64,000 bases of DNA from Ensifer sesbaniae (GCF_013283665.1 NZ_JABEKU010000002.1:184863-248862), one strand, 5' to 3'; shown: positions 1 to 9,393, counted from the first letter of the stretch. A program made the numbers and translations. The notes: generated from the sequence alone by a model not told the origin.

Positions 1-2
1 AC

Positions 3-1682
3 GCCGACGGCGATGCCGCCCCGGCGGGCAACCTGGTGATCTCGATCGTCGACGACGCGCCGATGCTCGGCCAGTTCATGGCGGCGGTCATCCCGAATGA
101 AGTCGGCTCGGTGACCGGGACCTTCGCGCTCCAGCCCGGGGCGGACGGTATCGAGAAGTTCAATATCACGGGGCCCGCCATCAGCGGCATCTCCTATACA
201 ACGTCCATAGGTCCAGATGGCACCACAATCCTTCTTGGGAAGTCCGGCAGCACTTCTGTCTTCTCGCTAACCGTTGCTTCAGACGGAACATATCATTTTG
301 ACCTGATCGAGCCGAAAGCAGCAACAAATACAACCGTCCCATTGGCCGGCATGTCCGGAGGAAATGCTCAATTCAGGGAAACCTCTGGCGGGCTCGTCGA
401 GTTTTCGACTACTGCGGGCCACACGGTTAACAGTTCGGGCACGGGATTCGGTGTAGACGATCAGCGCCTCGCGAAAAGCGAGCAGTTTACGATGGAATTC
501 CACAGTGTGGGACAAGCCGGGGTGGACAATCTACCAACCGAGAATCCGAAATATGTCAGCAGCGTCTCGCTCGCATACGGCGACGTGAACCTGGGGAACA
601 GTGCTACCGATAACTTCATACAGTATAAGTGGACGGCCACGAACACAGGTACCAACACGACCGCCTTTGGTTTCATCACCATCACAGACGGAATTGGGGG
701 ATCTCTGCTGGTGAACCCAGGATTTGACTTCAATGTTCTTACGATCGAGGGCGTTGATGGCGTCTCAGGTTCTGGAAAGGGCGCCAGGTTCACGGCAGCA
801 GAGGTCGGCACAACAATTCTTCCCGCAGACCAGAATTATGACTTCCAAATTGTCGCGGTGGATCGCGACGGAGATTCCAGCGTCGCTCAAACCCTTCATG
901 TCGATCAGGTGGCAGCCGGATCGGGGGGCTCCTATACTCTGACTGGCACGGCCGGCGACGACACCATTGCCGGAAGCACCAAGGCGGACACTATCAACGG
1001 TGCGGGCGGTTCGGACATTGCCGACTATACCGGCAGTACGTCGGCGGTGTTCATCAATCTCGATGACAATGGCAGCGCTTCGTTGGGTGCGACCGTTGGC
1101 AGCCAGCCGGAAGGGTCGATTGGCGGTGGTGATGCGGCTGGCGATACGCTGACGGGCATCGAAGGGCTGATCGGCGGTTCCGACGACGACTTCCTGCACG
1201 GCAACTCGGGCGCCAACTACCTTGCCGGCGGTATCGGTAACGACTCACTTTATGGCGAGGGTGGCGCTGATTCGCTCTACGGCGGCCTGGGCAATGATAC
1301 GCTTTATGGTGGCGCCGGTTCCGACACCATGACCGGCGACGGAGGCGGTGATACCTTCGTGATCGATTCCGATTCGCTTAGCAACATCCATGACGTCATC
1401 GCCGACTACAATTTCGGCGAGGACGATTCCGTCGACCTGTCCGCGCTTCTGGGCAATCTGCCTTCGGGCACGAATCTCGACGGCAACTATGTCCAGGTCG
1501 TGCAGGATGGGCAGAACGCCAACCTGCAAGTGGACACGGACGGCAGCGCCGGCAATGCTCAGGGCTGGCACACGGTCGCCGTGCTGGAGAACTTCCAGGT
1601 GTCGACCGAGGTGGTGAAGGTCCTATTCAACGACGAGAATGGGGCGAAAACATCGCAAAACATTCCACACGATGTTCCATAA
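3..1682 (+). CDS. C-terminal part of an RTX / type I secreted repeat protein (5' end outside the window)
   Basis: The reading frame is open from the first bases, so this is the 3' end of a larger gene; the apparent GTG start at 36 is internal. The first residues (about [11 protein letters not shown] then VISIVDDAP) match the end of a repeat unit of the type found in giant T1SS adhesins (VCBS / T1SS-143 style). A beta-rich unit of about 290 residues follows, then glycine/aspartate nonapeptide calcium-binding repeats of the GGxGNDxLYGG kind around residues 370-440, and a C-terminal segment with the aliphatic/acidic pattern typical of an uncleaved ABC-exporter signal. The product is probably secreted through an HlyB/HlyD/TolC-type channel and acts outside the cell as an adhesin or matrix protein. 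No exporter genes are visible here. Enzymatic activity cannot be judged because the N-terminus is missing. Confidence 0.85.
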   Translation, partial: ADGDAAPAGNLVISIVDDAPMLGQFMAAVIPNEVGSVTGTFALQPGADGIEKFNITGPAISGISYTTSIGPDGTTILLGKSGSTSVFSLTVASDGTYHFDLIEPKAATNTTVPLAGMSGGNAQFRETSGGLVEFSTTAGHTVNSSGTGFGVDDQRLAKSEQFTMEFHSVGQAGVDNLPTENPKYVSSVSLAYGDVNLGNSATDNFIQYKWTATNTGTNTTAFGFITITDGIGGSLLVNPGFDFNVLTIEGVDGVSGSGKGARFTAAEVGTTILPADQNYDFQIVAVDRDGDSSVAQTLHVDQVAAGSGGSYTLTGTAGDDTIAGSTKADTINGAGGSDIADYTGSTSAVFINLDDNGSASLGATVGSQPEGSIGGGDAAGDTLTGIEGLIGGSDDDFLHGNSGANYLAGGIGNDSLYGEGGADSLYGGLGNDTLYGGAGSDTMTGDGGGDTFVIDSDSLSNIHDVIADYNFGEDDSVDLSALLGNLPSGTNLDGNYVQVVQDGQNANLQVDTDGSAGNAQGWHTVAVLENFQVSTEVVKVLFNDENGAKTSQNIPHDVP

Positions 1683-1757
1683 CGCAACGTCGGTCTCGAC
1701 AGCTCAGCGGTTCTCGGTAATCATCCGGGAACCGCATTTTCCAGGGGGAATCTTTTC

Positions 1758-2123
1758 ATGATCAGAAGCATGCTGGTGGGGGCGATGGCCGCTCTTATGC
1801 CCGTTTCAGGTTTCGCGGCCGATCTCATCGTCGATTATGCGCCAGCCGCGAGGCAGTGCGCCGAAGCCAGCCAGTCCTCGCTCACCGTCGACCAGGACGT
1901 CGCGACATTGACCAAAGAGGTCGTTTCGCGCATGGACGAGGCGATCGCTGTCGCCGACGATCCGCACTGGATCTCGTCTACGCGGCCGGCTTTCGTCTGG
2001 GCGTCCGAGACCAAGGTTGCCTGCGGCAAGGCCTATGGTTACCTGCAGTCCAACTGGCGCGACGAGGACTACATCGCCAAGTGCGATTGCTTCTACACCA
2101 AGATGCGGAATTTCATGAATTGA
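1758..2123 (+). CDS. Small secreted protein of unknown function
   Basis: The product is 121 residues with a clear Sec signal peptide (MIRSMLVGAMAALMPVSGFA, cleavage about residue 20-21). The mature part is mostly helical and has several cysteines (AARQCAEA, VACGKAYG, AKCDCFYTK) that could form disulfides. The ATG follows a purine-rich AGGGGGAATC ribosome site. I do not recognise the family. It lies 75 bp after the RTX gene and ends 10 bp before the next gene, so it may be co-transcribed with the lipoprotein. A periplasmic location is inferred from the signal peptide. Confidence 0.6.
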   Translation: MIRSMLVGAMAALMPVSGFAADLIVDYAPAARQCAEASQSSLTVDQDVATLTKEVVSRMDEAIAVADDPHWISSTRPAFVWASETKVACGKAYGYLQSNWRDEDYIAKCDCFYTKMRNFMN

Positions 2124-2142
2124 GACCGGCGCTTTGATCGTC

Positions 2143-3351
2143 ATGTCCCACCCTGTCGTTTCACCGACGAGGCGGGTGTCGCGCGGTCGGCGGTGGCTGG
2201 CCCTTGGCGCCCTCGTGCTCGGTACACTTGCGGGCTGCCAGGGCGCACCCACGCCCCAGGACGTCCTCGACGTGGAATCACCACAGGCGAGACACGCGCG
2301 GCGCGCGGCCGAACATGCCGTGAAACCACAAGAAACCTTCGGCAGCGGGGCGACACGCATCGCACTCATCACGGCCTTGATGGCGCCGTCAGGCGAAACG
2401 GTGCGCGAACGCGATATCCGGGACGGCGCGTCGCTCGCGATCGATGAGGTCGGCGGCGGCCAGCTCTCGTTGCTGGTCGAAAACACCGACGGTTCGCCAC
2501 AGCAGATCCAGGAGGCGGCAAAGCGGCTTGCCGGCCAGAAGGTCGCGCTCGTCGCGCTGTCCGTCGCCGACGTGCCTGTCAGCACCGTGCGCCAGGGGCT
2601 AGGCTCTTCCCGCGCGCCGCTTTTGATCCTGCGCGGCAACGGCGCCGTGCGACCGGCGGGCACCTTCGCTTTCGTGTCCGACCGCATCGACAGTGCTGTC
2701 GAGGGGGCATCCTATGCGGTGGCGGCCGGCCGGAAGCGGCTCGTCGTGCTCTTGCCAAGCGATGTTTCCGCCGCCGAGCGACAAAGACTTGATCGCGGGC
2801 TTGCCGGATATGGCATCAAGCCGGCGCTCGTCGCAGTGACGGGCACCACGGCATTCACCGGCGACGCGGCCTCCAAGGCCAAGTTGAAAGATACTGATGG
2901 CGTGCTCCTGATCGGTTCGGGGGAGCCGGATGTCGGCGCGCTGTCGCAACTCAAGGCCAACGGCTATCTGAAACCCAACGCGATGGTCGTCGGCAGCTCC
3001 GGATGGGCGAATGCCGCTTACAAGCGCCCCGAACTTTCGGGAAGCCATCTCTGCCTGTTCGGCCCTGAGAACGGTTCGCGGATGACGTCGCGTTATCTCG
3101 ATCGGTACGAGCGCGCCGCCGGCGCCGATGCGGCCTATGGCTTCGATGTGATCGCGCTTGCCGCCGGCCTCGTGCGCAGCCAGGGCGAGGACGCCATAAC
3201 GCAGGAGAGCCTTCGCTCTCCAAACGGCTTCATCGGCGCGGCGGCAGCCTTTCGATTCGAGGGGAACGGCTCCGTTGAGCGAACCTGCGCGATCTATCAG
3301 GTCACCTCCGGGAGTGTGAAGCTGCTGGATCCAGCGCCACGTTCGTTCTGA
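2143..3351 (+). CDS. Lipoprotein with periplasmic leucine-binding-type fold (ABC-receptor / LpoA-like)
   Basis: The N-terminus has a positively charged stretch, a hydrophobic core and the lipobox LGTLAGC, so the mature protein is probably lipid-anchored. The rest resembles the Peripla_BP_6 / LivK-type receptor fold: a first beta-strand region TRIALITALMAPSG, an early RDGASLAIDE helix, and a two-lobe pattern ending near residue 400. Rhizobial proteins of this kind are annotated as amino-acid-type binding proteins or PBP activators. No ABC permease or ATPase is adjacent, so an orphan sensor or cell-wall role is as likely as transport. A TTG at 2134 is also in frame; I prefer the ATG at 2143 because it leaves a compact signal sequence. 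It is probably in one transcription unit with the small secreted protein upstream. Confidence 0.65.
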   Translation: MSHPVVSPTRRVSRGRRWLALGALVLGTLAGCQGAPTPQDVLDVESPQARHARRAAEHAVKPQETFGSGATRIALITALMAPSGETVRERDIRDGASLAIDEVGGGQLSLLVENTDGSPQQIQEAAKRLAGQKVALVALSVADVPVSTVRQGLGSSRAPLLILRGNGAVRPAGTFAFVSDRIDSAVEGASYAVAAGRKRLVVLLPSDVSAAERQRLDRGLAGYGIKPALVAVTGTTAFTGDAASKAKLKDTDGVLLIGSGEPDVGALSQLKANGYLKPNAMVVGSSGWANAAYKRPELSGSHLCLFGPENGSRMTSRYLDRYERAAGADAAYGFDVIALAAGLVRSQGEDAITQESLRSPNGFIGAAAAFRFEGNGSVERTCAIYQVTSGSVKLLDPAPRSF

Positions 3352-3704
3352 AGCGCTAGCTAGCTAGCACTGGCCAAAGCTCTGCTCATCGGCTGTCGGG
3401 ACGGTGGCGCCCGAAGACACGTGCGTCTAGCTGAGGGCGGTGCGACGGTTGCGGGCAACCCGGGACAACCCTTAGTCGCTCCACGGTCATCCCGGACTGC
3501 GATGAGTATTGATCGTTGCCGATGCCGTAGCGTTGGCCTGCTTTGCAGCGCCCTGATCCTTACCGGTGTTGCTGCCGTCCAGCGGACGACCCCATGGGAC
3601 ATCCGCCGAAGCTCGCGCTTTCGCGCTGGTTCGGCGGATGTCCGTGTCGGCAAGGAATAGGGCTCGCCGACGTGGAGCAACGATCGGCCCCATATCTAAG
3701 ACAA
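3352..3704. other. Intergenic stretch without a convincing gene
   Basis: About 350 bp between convergent genes. It starts with a short run of overlapping GCTAGC units near 3355-3367. Open frames on both strands have no ribosome sites and do not resemble known proteins. I see no convincing intrinsic terminator. Confidence 0.4.
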
Positions 3705-4421
3705 TCACCCTTCGCGTTCGCCGGTAAAATTCAGCAGTAGTTGGAAGATGTTGACGAAGTTCAGATAGAGCGACAGGGCACCGAAAACCGCGAGCTTCTG
3801 CTGCGATTCCTGGTCGAAATTGTCGGCATACTGTTCCTTGATGTTCTGCGTATCCCAGGCGGTCAGGCCGACGAAGACGACGATACCGATCACCGAAACG
3901 GCAAACTGAAGAGCGCTCGAGCCGAGGAAGATGTTGACGATCGAGGCGATAATCACGCCAATCAGGCCCATGATCAGGAACGAACCGAACTTCGCCAGGT
4001 CACGTTTCGTCACATAGCCGTAGAGGCTCGTCGCACCGAACATGGTGGCGGCGATGAAGAACGTGCGGGCGATGCTGGCTCCGGTGAAGACGAGGAAAAC
4101 AGAGGCGAGCGACAGCCCCATGACGGCGCAGAAAGCCCAGAAGATCATCTGCGCTGACGACGCCGACATCGAATGCATCTTGAAGGAAAAGAAGAAGACG
4201 AAGGCCAGCGGAGCCAGCATCACCACCCACTTCAGCGGGGTCGAGAAGATCGGCACATAGAGCGCGGGCGTGGTCCCGACGATGAAGGCCACAAGGCCCG
4301 TTACGACGAGGCCGAGCCCCATATAGTTGTAGACGCGCAGCATATGCTGGCGAAGGCCCTCGTCGAGGGCAGCGGCAGAAGCCTGGCTCATGCCGCCGAA
4401 GCGGTTCTGGTTCGAATACAT
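3705..4421 (-). CDS. Bax inhibitor-1 / YccA family membrane protein
   Basis: The product is 238 residues with seven hydrophobic segments, matching the BI-1 family in length and topology. Family hallmarks include the N-terminal DEGLRQHMLRVYNYMGLGL segment before TM1, the charged loop after TM5-6 (TKRDLAKFGSFLIMG), the AWDTQNIKEQY segment after TM6 (conserved acidic residue of the proposed calcium/proton leak site) and the LYLNFVNIFQLLL final helix. Bacterial BI-1 proteins are inner-membrane proteins linked to ion leak and, in E. coli, to FtsH interaction. The ATG has a GAGGAAA ribosome site. It lies just downstream of the sigma/anti-sigma pair on the same strand, so read-through is possible. 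Confidence 0.93.
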   Translation of the reverse strand: MYSNQNRFGGMSQASAAALDEGLRQHMLRVYNYMGLGLVVTGLVAFIVGTTPALYVPIFSTPLKWVVMLAPLAFVFFFSFKMHSMSASSAQMIFWAFCAVMGLSLASVFLVFTGASIARTFFIAATMFGATSLYGYVTKRDLAKFGSFLIMGLIGVIIASIVNIFLGSSALQFAVSVIGIVVFVGLTAWDTQNIKEQYADNFDQESQQKLAVFGALSLYLNFVNIFQLLLNFTGEREG

Positions 4422-4436
4422 CTAGGTTTCCTCAGT

Positions 4437-5198
4437 TCAGTAAAGTGAGTTTTTGAGTAGCTCGGCCTCATCGCTGAGGCCGATTCCCGGCGCACTTGAG
4501 ACGACGGCATAGGCGACCTCGCCGACCTGCCACCACGCAGCCTCGGCATTGGAGAGATTGAGGTCCTTCACAGGCTCGACCGCGAAGTGCCCCGGCCTGC
4601 CGGCAAAGAGTGATATGACTGCGCCAGCATCGGTCTTGACGCTCGTCTCGACACTAGGCCCGAAATCCGAGGGGAAGACCTGCACATCGATGACGTTCCA
4701 ATCCTTCGGAAGCTCCGGCATGACGATGGCGGTCGCCGCACGAATGTCGTCCGGGTCGTAGGTCTGCGCTTCCGGCTGTGACGGCATTCCCGCTCTGACG
4801 AGCGAGGTCTGATGGGCGCGGATCGCATGCTCCACGAAAGCAGGCGGATGGGCCGAGGCATTGACTTCGCTCGGGCCGACGGACGAATGGGCAATCCACC
4901 CCACCGAAACCATGAAGCCGACTGCGGCGACCTTTTGCATGGCGTTCCACACGCGCGCATTCGTCAGTCCCGACGAAAGGCGGCGGGCGGCCTCGCGCGT
5001 CTCGGGACGTGGGGTAACGGCATCCGACGTCATCGCCAACTTGAGCGTGGTTCGCATGCCGAGGTCGGCCATAACACGCGCCGCCGCATCAGGATTCCTC
5101 GCAAGCCAGGTCTCAACCCGCAGCCGCCCCGCCGCATCGAGCTGGTTGTCCACATAGGCATCGAGATCGGTATCGATAATCATGTCGACGTCAGTCAT
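4437..5198 (-). CDS. Membrane-anchored anti-sigma factor
   Basis: The N-terminal part, with the pattern DTDLDAYVDNQLDAAGRLRV then ETWLARNPDAAARV, is the anti-sigma domain typical of alphaproteobacterial ECF partners. One transmembrane helix follows around VWNAMQKVAAVGFMVSVGWIA (roughly residues 90-110), then a periplasmic domain of about 140 residues. I chose the ATG at 5198 because it has a strong GGAGG 8 bp upstream; a TTG at 5213 is also in frame. The start overlaps the end of the sigma gene by 8 bp, which indicates translational coupling. By analogy it holds the sigma factor at the membrane until a periplasmic signal releases it. The inducing signal is not evident. Confidence 0.85.
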   Translation of the reverse strand: MTDVDMIIDTDLDAYVDNQLDAAGRLRVETWLARNPDAAARVMADLGMRTTLKLAMTSDAVTPRPETREAARRLSSGLTNARVWNAMQKVAAVGFMVSVGWIAHSSVGPSEVNASAHPPAFVEHAIRAHQTSLVRAGMPSQPEAQTYDPDDIRAATAIVMPELPKDWNVIDVQVFPSDFGPSVETSVKTDAGAVISLFAGRPGHFAVEPVKDLNLSNAEAAWWQVGEVAYAVVSSAPGIGLSDEAELLKNSLY

Positions 5199-5721
5199 GA
5201 TCGCCTCCGACAAGCCTCAGGTGGTTGGGCCATTTCGTTCCACTCTCGAAATCTCGCAGACTCGCTCTTGCGCGCGAGACGCGCGACATCAGAGTTCCGA
5301 CGGGAATGGCGAGTATGTCGGCCGCCTCTTGATAGGAGAGGTCCTCGACAGCAACGAGATGCAGCGCTTCGCGCTGCTCTTCGGGAAGCATCATGAACGC
5401 TTCGCGGACCTGAGCCAGCCGTACGCTGTGTTCCTGGTGGGCCGGGTAGGATAATGCCGCTTCCTGCGCCGTCTGGTCGTCACGCTGGCCGCGAGAGATC
5501 GCGGATCGCACGCGGTCGATATGCGTGTTGCGAACGATGGCGAAAAGCCAGTTTCTAAGGCTCGCCCCAGAGCGGAACGTCGAGCGTCGCTCATAGGCTC
5601 TCACCAGCGCATCGTGAACGAGATCCTCCGCGTCCGGCGAATTTCGCGCAAGCGAGCGCGCATAGCGCCTCAGCGCAGCCAACTGGCCAATAACGTCAAA
5701 GGCGCCCTTTTTCGAATCCAT
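5191..5721 (-). CDS. ECF-type RNA polymerase sigma factor
   Basis: The product is about 176 residues, the usual ECF size. Region 2 is visible as YARSLARNSPDAEDLVHDALVRAYERR followed by LRNWLFAIVRNTHIDRVR. Region 4 is LPEEQREALHLVAVEDLSYQEAADIL followed by the helix-turn-helix IPVGTLMSRVSRARASLR. No region 3 is present. The ATG at 5721 (MDSKKGAF) is preferred over the upstream ATG at 5754, which would add an arginine-rich leader. It forms an overlapping pair with the anti-sigma gene downstream. Group and target promoters cannot be read from the sequence. Confidence 0.92.
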   Translation of the reverse strand: MDSKKGAFDVIGQLAALRRYARSLARNSPDAEDLVHDALVRAYERRSTFRSGASLRNWLFAIVRNTHIDRVRSAISRGQRDDQTAQEAALSYPAHQEHSVRLAQVREAFMMLPEEQREALHLVAVEDLSYQEAADILAIPVGTLMSRVSRARASLRDFESGTKWPNHLRLVGGDHD

Positions 5722-5894
5722 ACCCGCATATACGGAGCGACGGCGTCTTCTCATCCATTGCGTTCAAAAAAATCTGAAAAAATCTGAGCGGCGCCTTCAG
5801 GACTTGGCTCCGCGCACGCTGGCAGCTAACGGGTTGGGCCTGCCCACACGCCTTGGCCGCGTCGGGCTTTTTCGTGCCCACGTGTCCCGCATGC

Positions 5895-5934
5895 AGTATC
5901 GGATCATCGTGCAGAGGCGCGATGATCCGATACT
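5895..5934. repeat. Perfect 15-bp inverted repeat (hairpin) upstream of the sigma factor gene
   Basis: The arms 5895-5909 (AGTATCGGATCATCG) and 5920-5934 are exact reverse complements with a 10-nt loop. No T-tract follows on either strand, so a classic intrinsic terminator is doubtful. It lies between the sigma-factor start and the MFS relic. It could be a protein-binding site, an RNA structure in the sigma leader, or an old element end. Confidence 0.6.
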
Positions 5935-5979
5935 ATTCTCGTCCTGTCGGAGCCCGGTCGGGCTATTGCCGGGCCTCAT

Positions 5980-6370
5980 CTATGCAGGCTGTTGCGTCTG
6001 CCGGCTTACTTTGCTGACGAAATCGGCGATCAGCACGATGGTCAGGGCCTCGACGACGGTGACCAGCCACAGACCGTCGGTCATGACGCCTGTCTTGTCC
6101 TTCAGGTAGCCCATGAGATAGGGGCGCCAAAGCCGGCGAGGTTCGCGACAGAGTTGATCAGCGCGATGCCGACCGCTGCAGCCGAGGCCGCCAGGCAATC
6201 GTTCGGCATCTGCTAGAAGCCGGGATTGCGGACATGGTGCCGACGATCGCCAGCCCCAGAGCAGCGAGCGACAGGGCAGGGCTAACCGGAAGGGCGAAGC
6301 CCAGGACCATGAGGCCGGTGGCACCTGCAAGTGCCGCAAAGGCGCAGTGGTAGCGCACCTCAGATTATGC
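5980..6370 (-). pseudogene. 3' remnant of an MFS (ACS-type) transporter
   Basis: Two overlapping frames together resemble the last three helices of an anion:cation symporter-type MFS permease. One frame gives LMVLGFALPVSPALSLAALG; the next gives NDCLAASAAAVGIALINSV then GFGAPYLMGYLKDKTG and WLVTVVEALTIVLIA. The second half matches the family's conserved helix 11 region (SVANLAGFGAPYLMGYLKD). The two halves are in different frames and roughly 300 N-terminal residues are absent, so it is not functional. It lies back to back with a decayed LysR gene, consistent with a lost regulator/transporter pair. Confidence 0.7.
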
Positions 6371-6412
6371 CAGCAGCACCGCCGAGATAGATGCTCCTAT
6401 TTCACGACCGCA

Positions 6413-6640
6413 CCGTATCCTGCAGTCGGACCTGATCTTCTCGACCAGCCGTCATTTCGCCAGCTAATTTGCGGGTTTACTGCCGCTCGTCGTCCGCCAG
6501 CCGCCGATCGAGTTCCCGCAGATGGTCTTCCACATGCTATGGCACGACCGCTCGCAATCATTTGCCGATGCATCGGTGGCTGCGTGAAATCATCATGCAG
6601 GCGCGCACAGGATCGCGACCTGGATTTCCGGACCAGGTGC
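6413..6640 (+). pseudogene. C-terminal remnant of a LysR-family regulator
   Basis: Read from about 6420 on the plus strand, one frame gives LQSDLIFSTSRHFAS, a TAA where a tyrosine codon is expected, then FAGLLPLVVRQPPIEFPQM and VFHMLWHDRSQS. A shift to the next frame gives PMHRWLREIIMQA. Together this is the typical end of a LysR effector domain (the xxLWHxRxxxDPxHRWLR motif). The in-frame stop, the frameshift and the missing N-terminus show decay. Confidence 0.6.
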
Positions 6641-6678
6641 CCGCTCGCCGATTAGCCTGGCACTCGCACCCAATTCCA

Positions 6679-7701
6679 TCATCGCCGTGTCGGCGGTGGC
6701 CCAACAGAGTTGCGGACCACCAGGTCGGGCCTCAGCAGGATCTCCGTTTCGGAAGGAGTACGGTCCGAGAGCATTTCGAGAAGCAGTGCCATCGCGTGCT
6801 TGCCGATGGCCGTGCGTGGCTGGCGAATCGTGGTCAGGGAAGGGGTCATGAAACTGGCTTGTGGGACGTCATCGAAGCCTGTGACCGAAAAGTGATCCGG
6901 TATGTCGTAGCCGCGCGCCTTGAGTCCGAGTGCGACACCGAGGGCAGTCTGATCGTTGACGCACATGAAAGCGGTCGGAAGGTCGTCGCGCATGAAGAGC
7001 TGTTCCAGTGCCAGCCTGCCACTTTCCACGGTTCCGTCGCCTTCGAGGATAAGGCGGCGGTTCGTTGGGATGCCGGCCGCAGCGAGCCCGGCCTCGTACC
7101 CTGACCGACGACGGCTATAGGCCAGGCGCGTATGGGAGTCTCCGATGAATGCGATCCGTCGATGCCCCTCGGAAATGAGAAGGTCAACGGCCTTGCGCGC
7201 GCCTTCGATATCGTCGACGCCGACATAGGGAATGCCTCCGTTAAAGACGGGCTCGAAAACGCCGACGGTCGGCGGCAGGCGCGGCGTCACCTCCTGGTGG
7301 CCGAAAGGAAGAATGCCCGTAAAGAGGATCAGGCCGGCTGCCTGGTTCGAATTGAAGAACTTCAGATACTCCAATCCACGTTGCGCATCATTCTGGGTAT
7401 GCCCGATCAGCACGCCGTAGCCATGGGCGCGTGCTTCGTTTTCGAGGCCAACGAGAATGCTGGAGAAATTCGGGTCGCCGATATCGGGCGCCACCACCAA
7501 TATCATGTTCGACCGGCCGAGCCTCAGGCTGCGCGCCATCGCGTTGGTAGTGTAGCCCGTCAGAGCGATGGCCTGATTGACCTTCAGCCGCGTGGACTTG
7601 GCAACCTTCTCCGGCATGTGAATGGCCCGCGATACCGTCGCGATCGACACTTCGGCGATCCGTGCGACGTCTTCGATGGTTGCGGGGGTGGAATCGGACA
7701 C
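6679..7701 (-). CDS. LacI-family transcriptional regulator of the adjacent sugar ABC operon
   Basis: The product is 340 residues, the standard LacI length. The N-terminal helix-turn-helix TIEDVARIAEVSIATVSRAI and hinge helix region NAMARSLRLGRSNMI are clear. They are followed by a periplasmic-binding-like effector domain with the DFSVTGFDDV-type segment (here DHFSVTGFDDVPQA) and IRQPRTAIGKHAMALLLEML near the end. It is transcribed divergently from the rbsACB-like operon, with two typical LacI-family operators between them. It therefore most likely represses that operon and itself until the transported sugar or a derivative binds. The sugar cannot be named from the sequence. Confidence 0.93.
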   Translation of the reverse strand: MSDSTPATIEDVARIAEVSIATVSRAIHMPEKVAKSTRLKVNQAIALTGYTTNAMARSLRLGRSNMILVVAPDIGDPNFSSILVGLENEARAHGYGVLIGHTQNDAQRGLEYLKFFNSNQAAGLILFTGILPFGHQEVTPRLPPTVGVFEPVFNGGIPYVGVDDIEGARKAVDLLISEGHRRIAFIGDSHTRLAYSRRRSGYEAGLAAAGIPTNRRLILEGDGTVESGRLALEQLFMRDDLPTAFMCVNDQTALGVALGLKARGYDIPDHFSVTGFDDVPQASFMTPSLTTIRQPRTAIGKHAMALLLEMLSDRTPSETEILLRPDLVVRNSVGPPPTRR

Positions 7702-7788
7702 TCGGCTGGCCTCGGGCTTTGTTGCGAGACACTACACAGACTTGCCTGGCGGTCAAACGCGCAAGCCGAAAAAATTGTCGAACAAGCA

Positions 7789-7830
7789 TGATGTAAACCT
7801 TTACACTAGCCGATGTAAAGGTTTACATCA
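7789..7830. promoter_or_regulatory. Tandem LacI-family operators in the divergent promoter region
   Basis: Two copies of the LacI-family palindrome type GTAAA-CC/GG-TTTAC lie at about 7791-7806 and 7813-7828, centres about 22 bp apart. The outer arms 7789-7805 and 7814-7830 are also perfect 17-bp reverse complements of each other. They sit between the LacI gene and the ABC ATPase gene, where repression of both would be expected. Confidence 0.85.
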
Positions 7831-7866
7831 TAGCAAATGGCGGTGGAGGCCGCAGGGGAGGGGAAT

Positions 7867-9393
7867 ATGACCACGGAGGTTGTCGACGGGGCGCCCGTCG
7901 TGCTGTCTGCGCGCCGCATCAGCAAATCCTTCAGCGGCGTGCAGGTGCTTTTCAGCGTCGATTTCGAGCTACGCCAGGGCGAAATCCACGCGCTGATGGG
8001 CGAGAACGGCGCCGGCAAATCCACACTCGTCAAGATATTGTCCGGCTTCGAGCAGCCGACTTCGGGCGAGATCCTGCTCGACGGCAAGTCAGTGAAACTT
8101 CCGGCAAACGGCGCGGCCGAAGCACTCGGCATCGTCATCATCCATCAGGAATTCAATCTTGCCGAACATCTGACCGTCACCGAGAGCCTGTTTCTCGGCC
8201 GCGAGGTGACAAGGTTCGGCGTGCTCGACCGCAAGTTCATGCGCGCGGAAACACGCCGCGTTCTCGATCTCCTCGGTTCTCATGTCGACGAGAATGCGAT
8301 GGTCGGGTCGCTGTCGATCGCCGAAAAACAGATGGTTGAGATTGCCAAGGCCATCAGCCGTGACGCGCGTGTCGTCTTCATGGATGAGCCGACCGCCGTG
8401 CTTTCTCGCGAGGAGACGAACTTCCTGTTCCGGCTGGTGCGCAAGCTGCGCGACAAGGGAACGAGCTTCGTCTTCGTGTCGCACAAGCTCGACGAGGTCA
8501 TGGAACTCACCGATCGGGTGACAGTGCTGCGCGATGGCCAATGGATCAAGACGTCGCCGACCTCCATCCTCGATGGCGAGGCGATCGCGCAGTTGATGGT
8601 CGGCCGGGAACTGTCGAGCCTCTATCCCGCCAAAACCGAACCGGACATCGACGAGGAGGTCGTGCTGCGGGTCAACGGGCTTTCGACCGGATATGTCCGC
8701 GACGCGAGCTTCGAGGTCCGCCGCGGCGAAATCCTCGGCTTTTCCGGCATGATCGGCTCGGGGCGGACGGAATTGATGGAGGCGATCGTCGGATTGCGTC
8801 CCCGCCTAGCCGGCGAGGTATTCGTTCGTGGCCAGCCAGTTTCATCCGGCGACGTGCATGCGGTCAACAATGCCGGTCTCGCCTACATGACCAAGGACCG
8901 GAAGGCGAAAGGCCTGTTGCTCGATGCCGGCATGATGGCGAACCTGACGCTGCAATCGCTCGCCCGGCACACCCGGCTCGGCTATCTCGATCCCGGAAGC
9001 GAAGAAGCGGCGCTCGTCAAGGCGCGCCGCCGTTTCGACATCCGCGTCCGGGATGACAGCGTCATTGCCGGGCGCATGTCGGGCGGCAATCAGCAGAAGC
9101 TGCTGCTTGCCAAGGTCATGGAGACCGATCCTGACATCATCATAATCGACGAGCCGACACGCGGCATCGACGTCGGCACCAAGCAGCAGATCTATCACTT
9201 CATCTCGGCGCTGGCCCGCGACGGTCGCTCGATCATCGTCGTTTCGTCGGAGATGCCCGAGGTCATCGGCCTCTGCAGTCGCGTGGTCGTCATGCGCGAG
9301 GGCCACATCGCCGGCATCCTCGAGGGCGACGAGATCTCCGAGCAGGAGATCATGCGCTACGCCGCAGGCTTGAAGAAGAAAACGGCGGCCTGA
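7867..9393 (+). CDS. Sugar ABC transporter, duplicated ATP-binding protein (RbsA/MglA/XylG type)
   Basis: Two ABC domains are fused, as in carbohydrate-uptake-2 ATPases. Domain 1 has Walker A GENGAGKSTL, an LSIAEKQMVEIAKAI signature region and Walker B VVFMDEPTAVL. Domain 2 has the degenerate Walker A usual for this family (GMIGSGRTELMEAI), signature SGGNQQKLLLAK and Walker B IIIIDEPTRGIDVG. The ATG at 7867 has a strong AGGGGAGGGGA ribosome site; an upstream in-frame ATG at 7837 would overlap the operator area. It energises import through the permease encoded next and is the first gene of a three-gene operon. Confidence 0.95.
   Translation: MTTEVVDGAPVVLSARRISKSFSGVQVLFSVDFELRQGEIHALMGENGAGKSTLVKILSGFEQPTSGEILLDGKSVKLPANGAAEALGIVIIHQEFNLAEHLTVTESLFLGREVTRFGVLDRKFMRAETRRVLDLLGSHVDENAMVGSLSIAEKQMVEIAKAISRDARVVFMDEPTAVLSREETNFLFRLVRKLRDKGTSFVFVSHKLDEVMELTDRVTVLRDGQWIKTSPTSILDGEAIAQLMVGRELSSLYPAKTEPDIDEEVVLRVNGLSTGYVRDASFEVRRGEILGFSGMIGSGRTELMEAIVGLRPRLAGEVFVRGQPVSSGDVHAVNNAGLAYMTKDRKAKGLLLDAGMMANLTLQSLARHTRLGYLDPGSEEAALVKARRRFDIRVRDDSVIAGRMSGGNQQKLLLAKVMETDPDIIIIDEPTRGIDVGTKQQIYHFISALARDGRSIIVVSSEMPEVIGLCSRVVVMREGHIAGILEGDEISEQEIMRYAAGLKKKTAA

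Noticed and set aside
1806-2687. 293-residue minus-strand frame
   Set aside because: Antisense to the small secreted protein and the lipoprotein; Arg/Ser-rich shadow composition.
3355-3367. Overlapping GCTAGC units
   Set aside because: Too short to be a meaningful repeat; probably chance.
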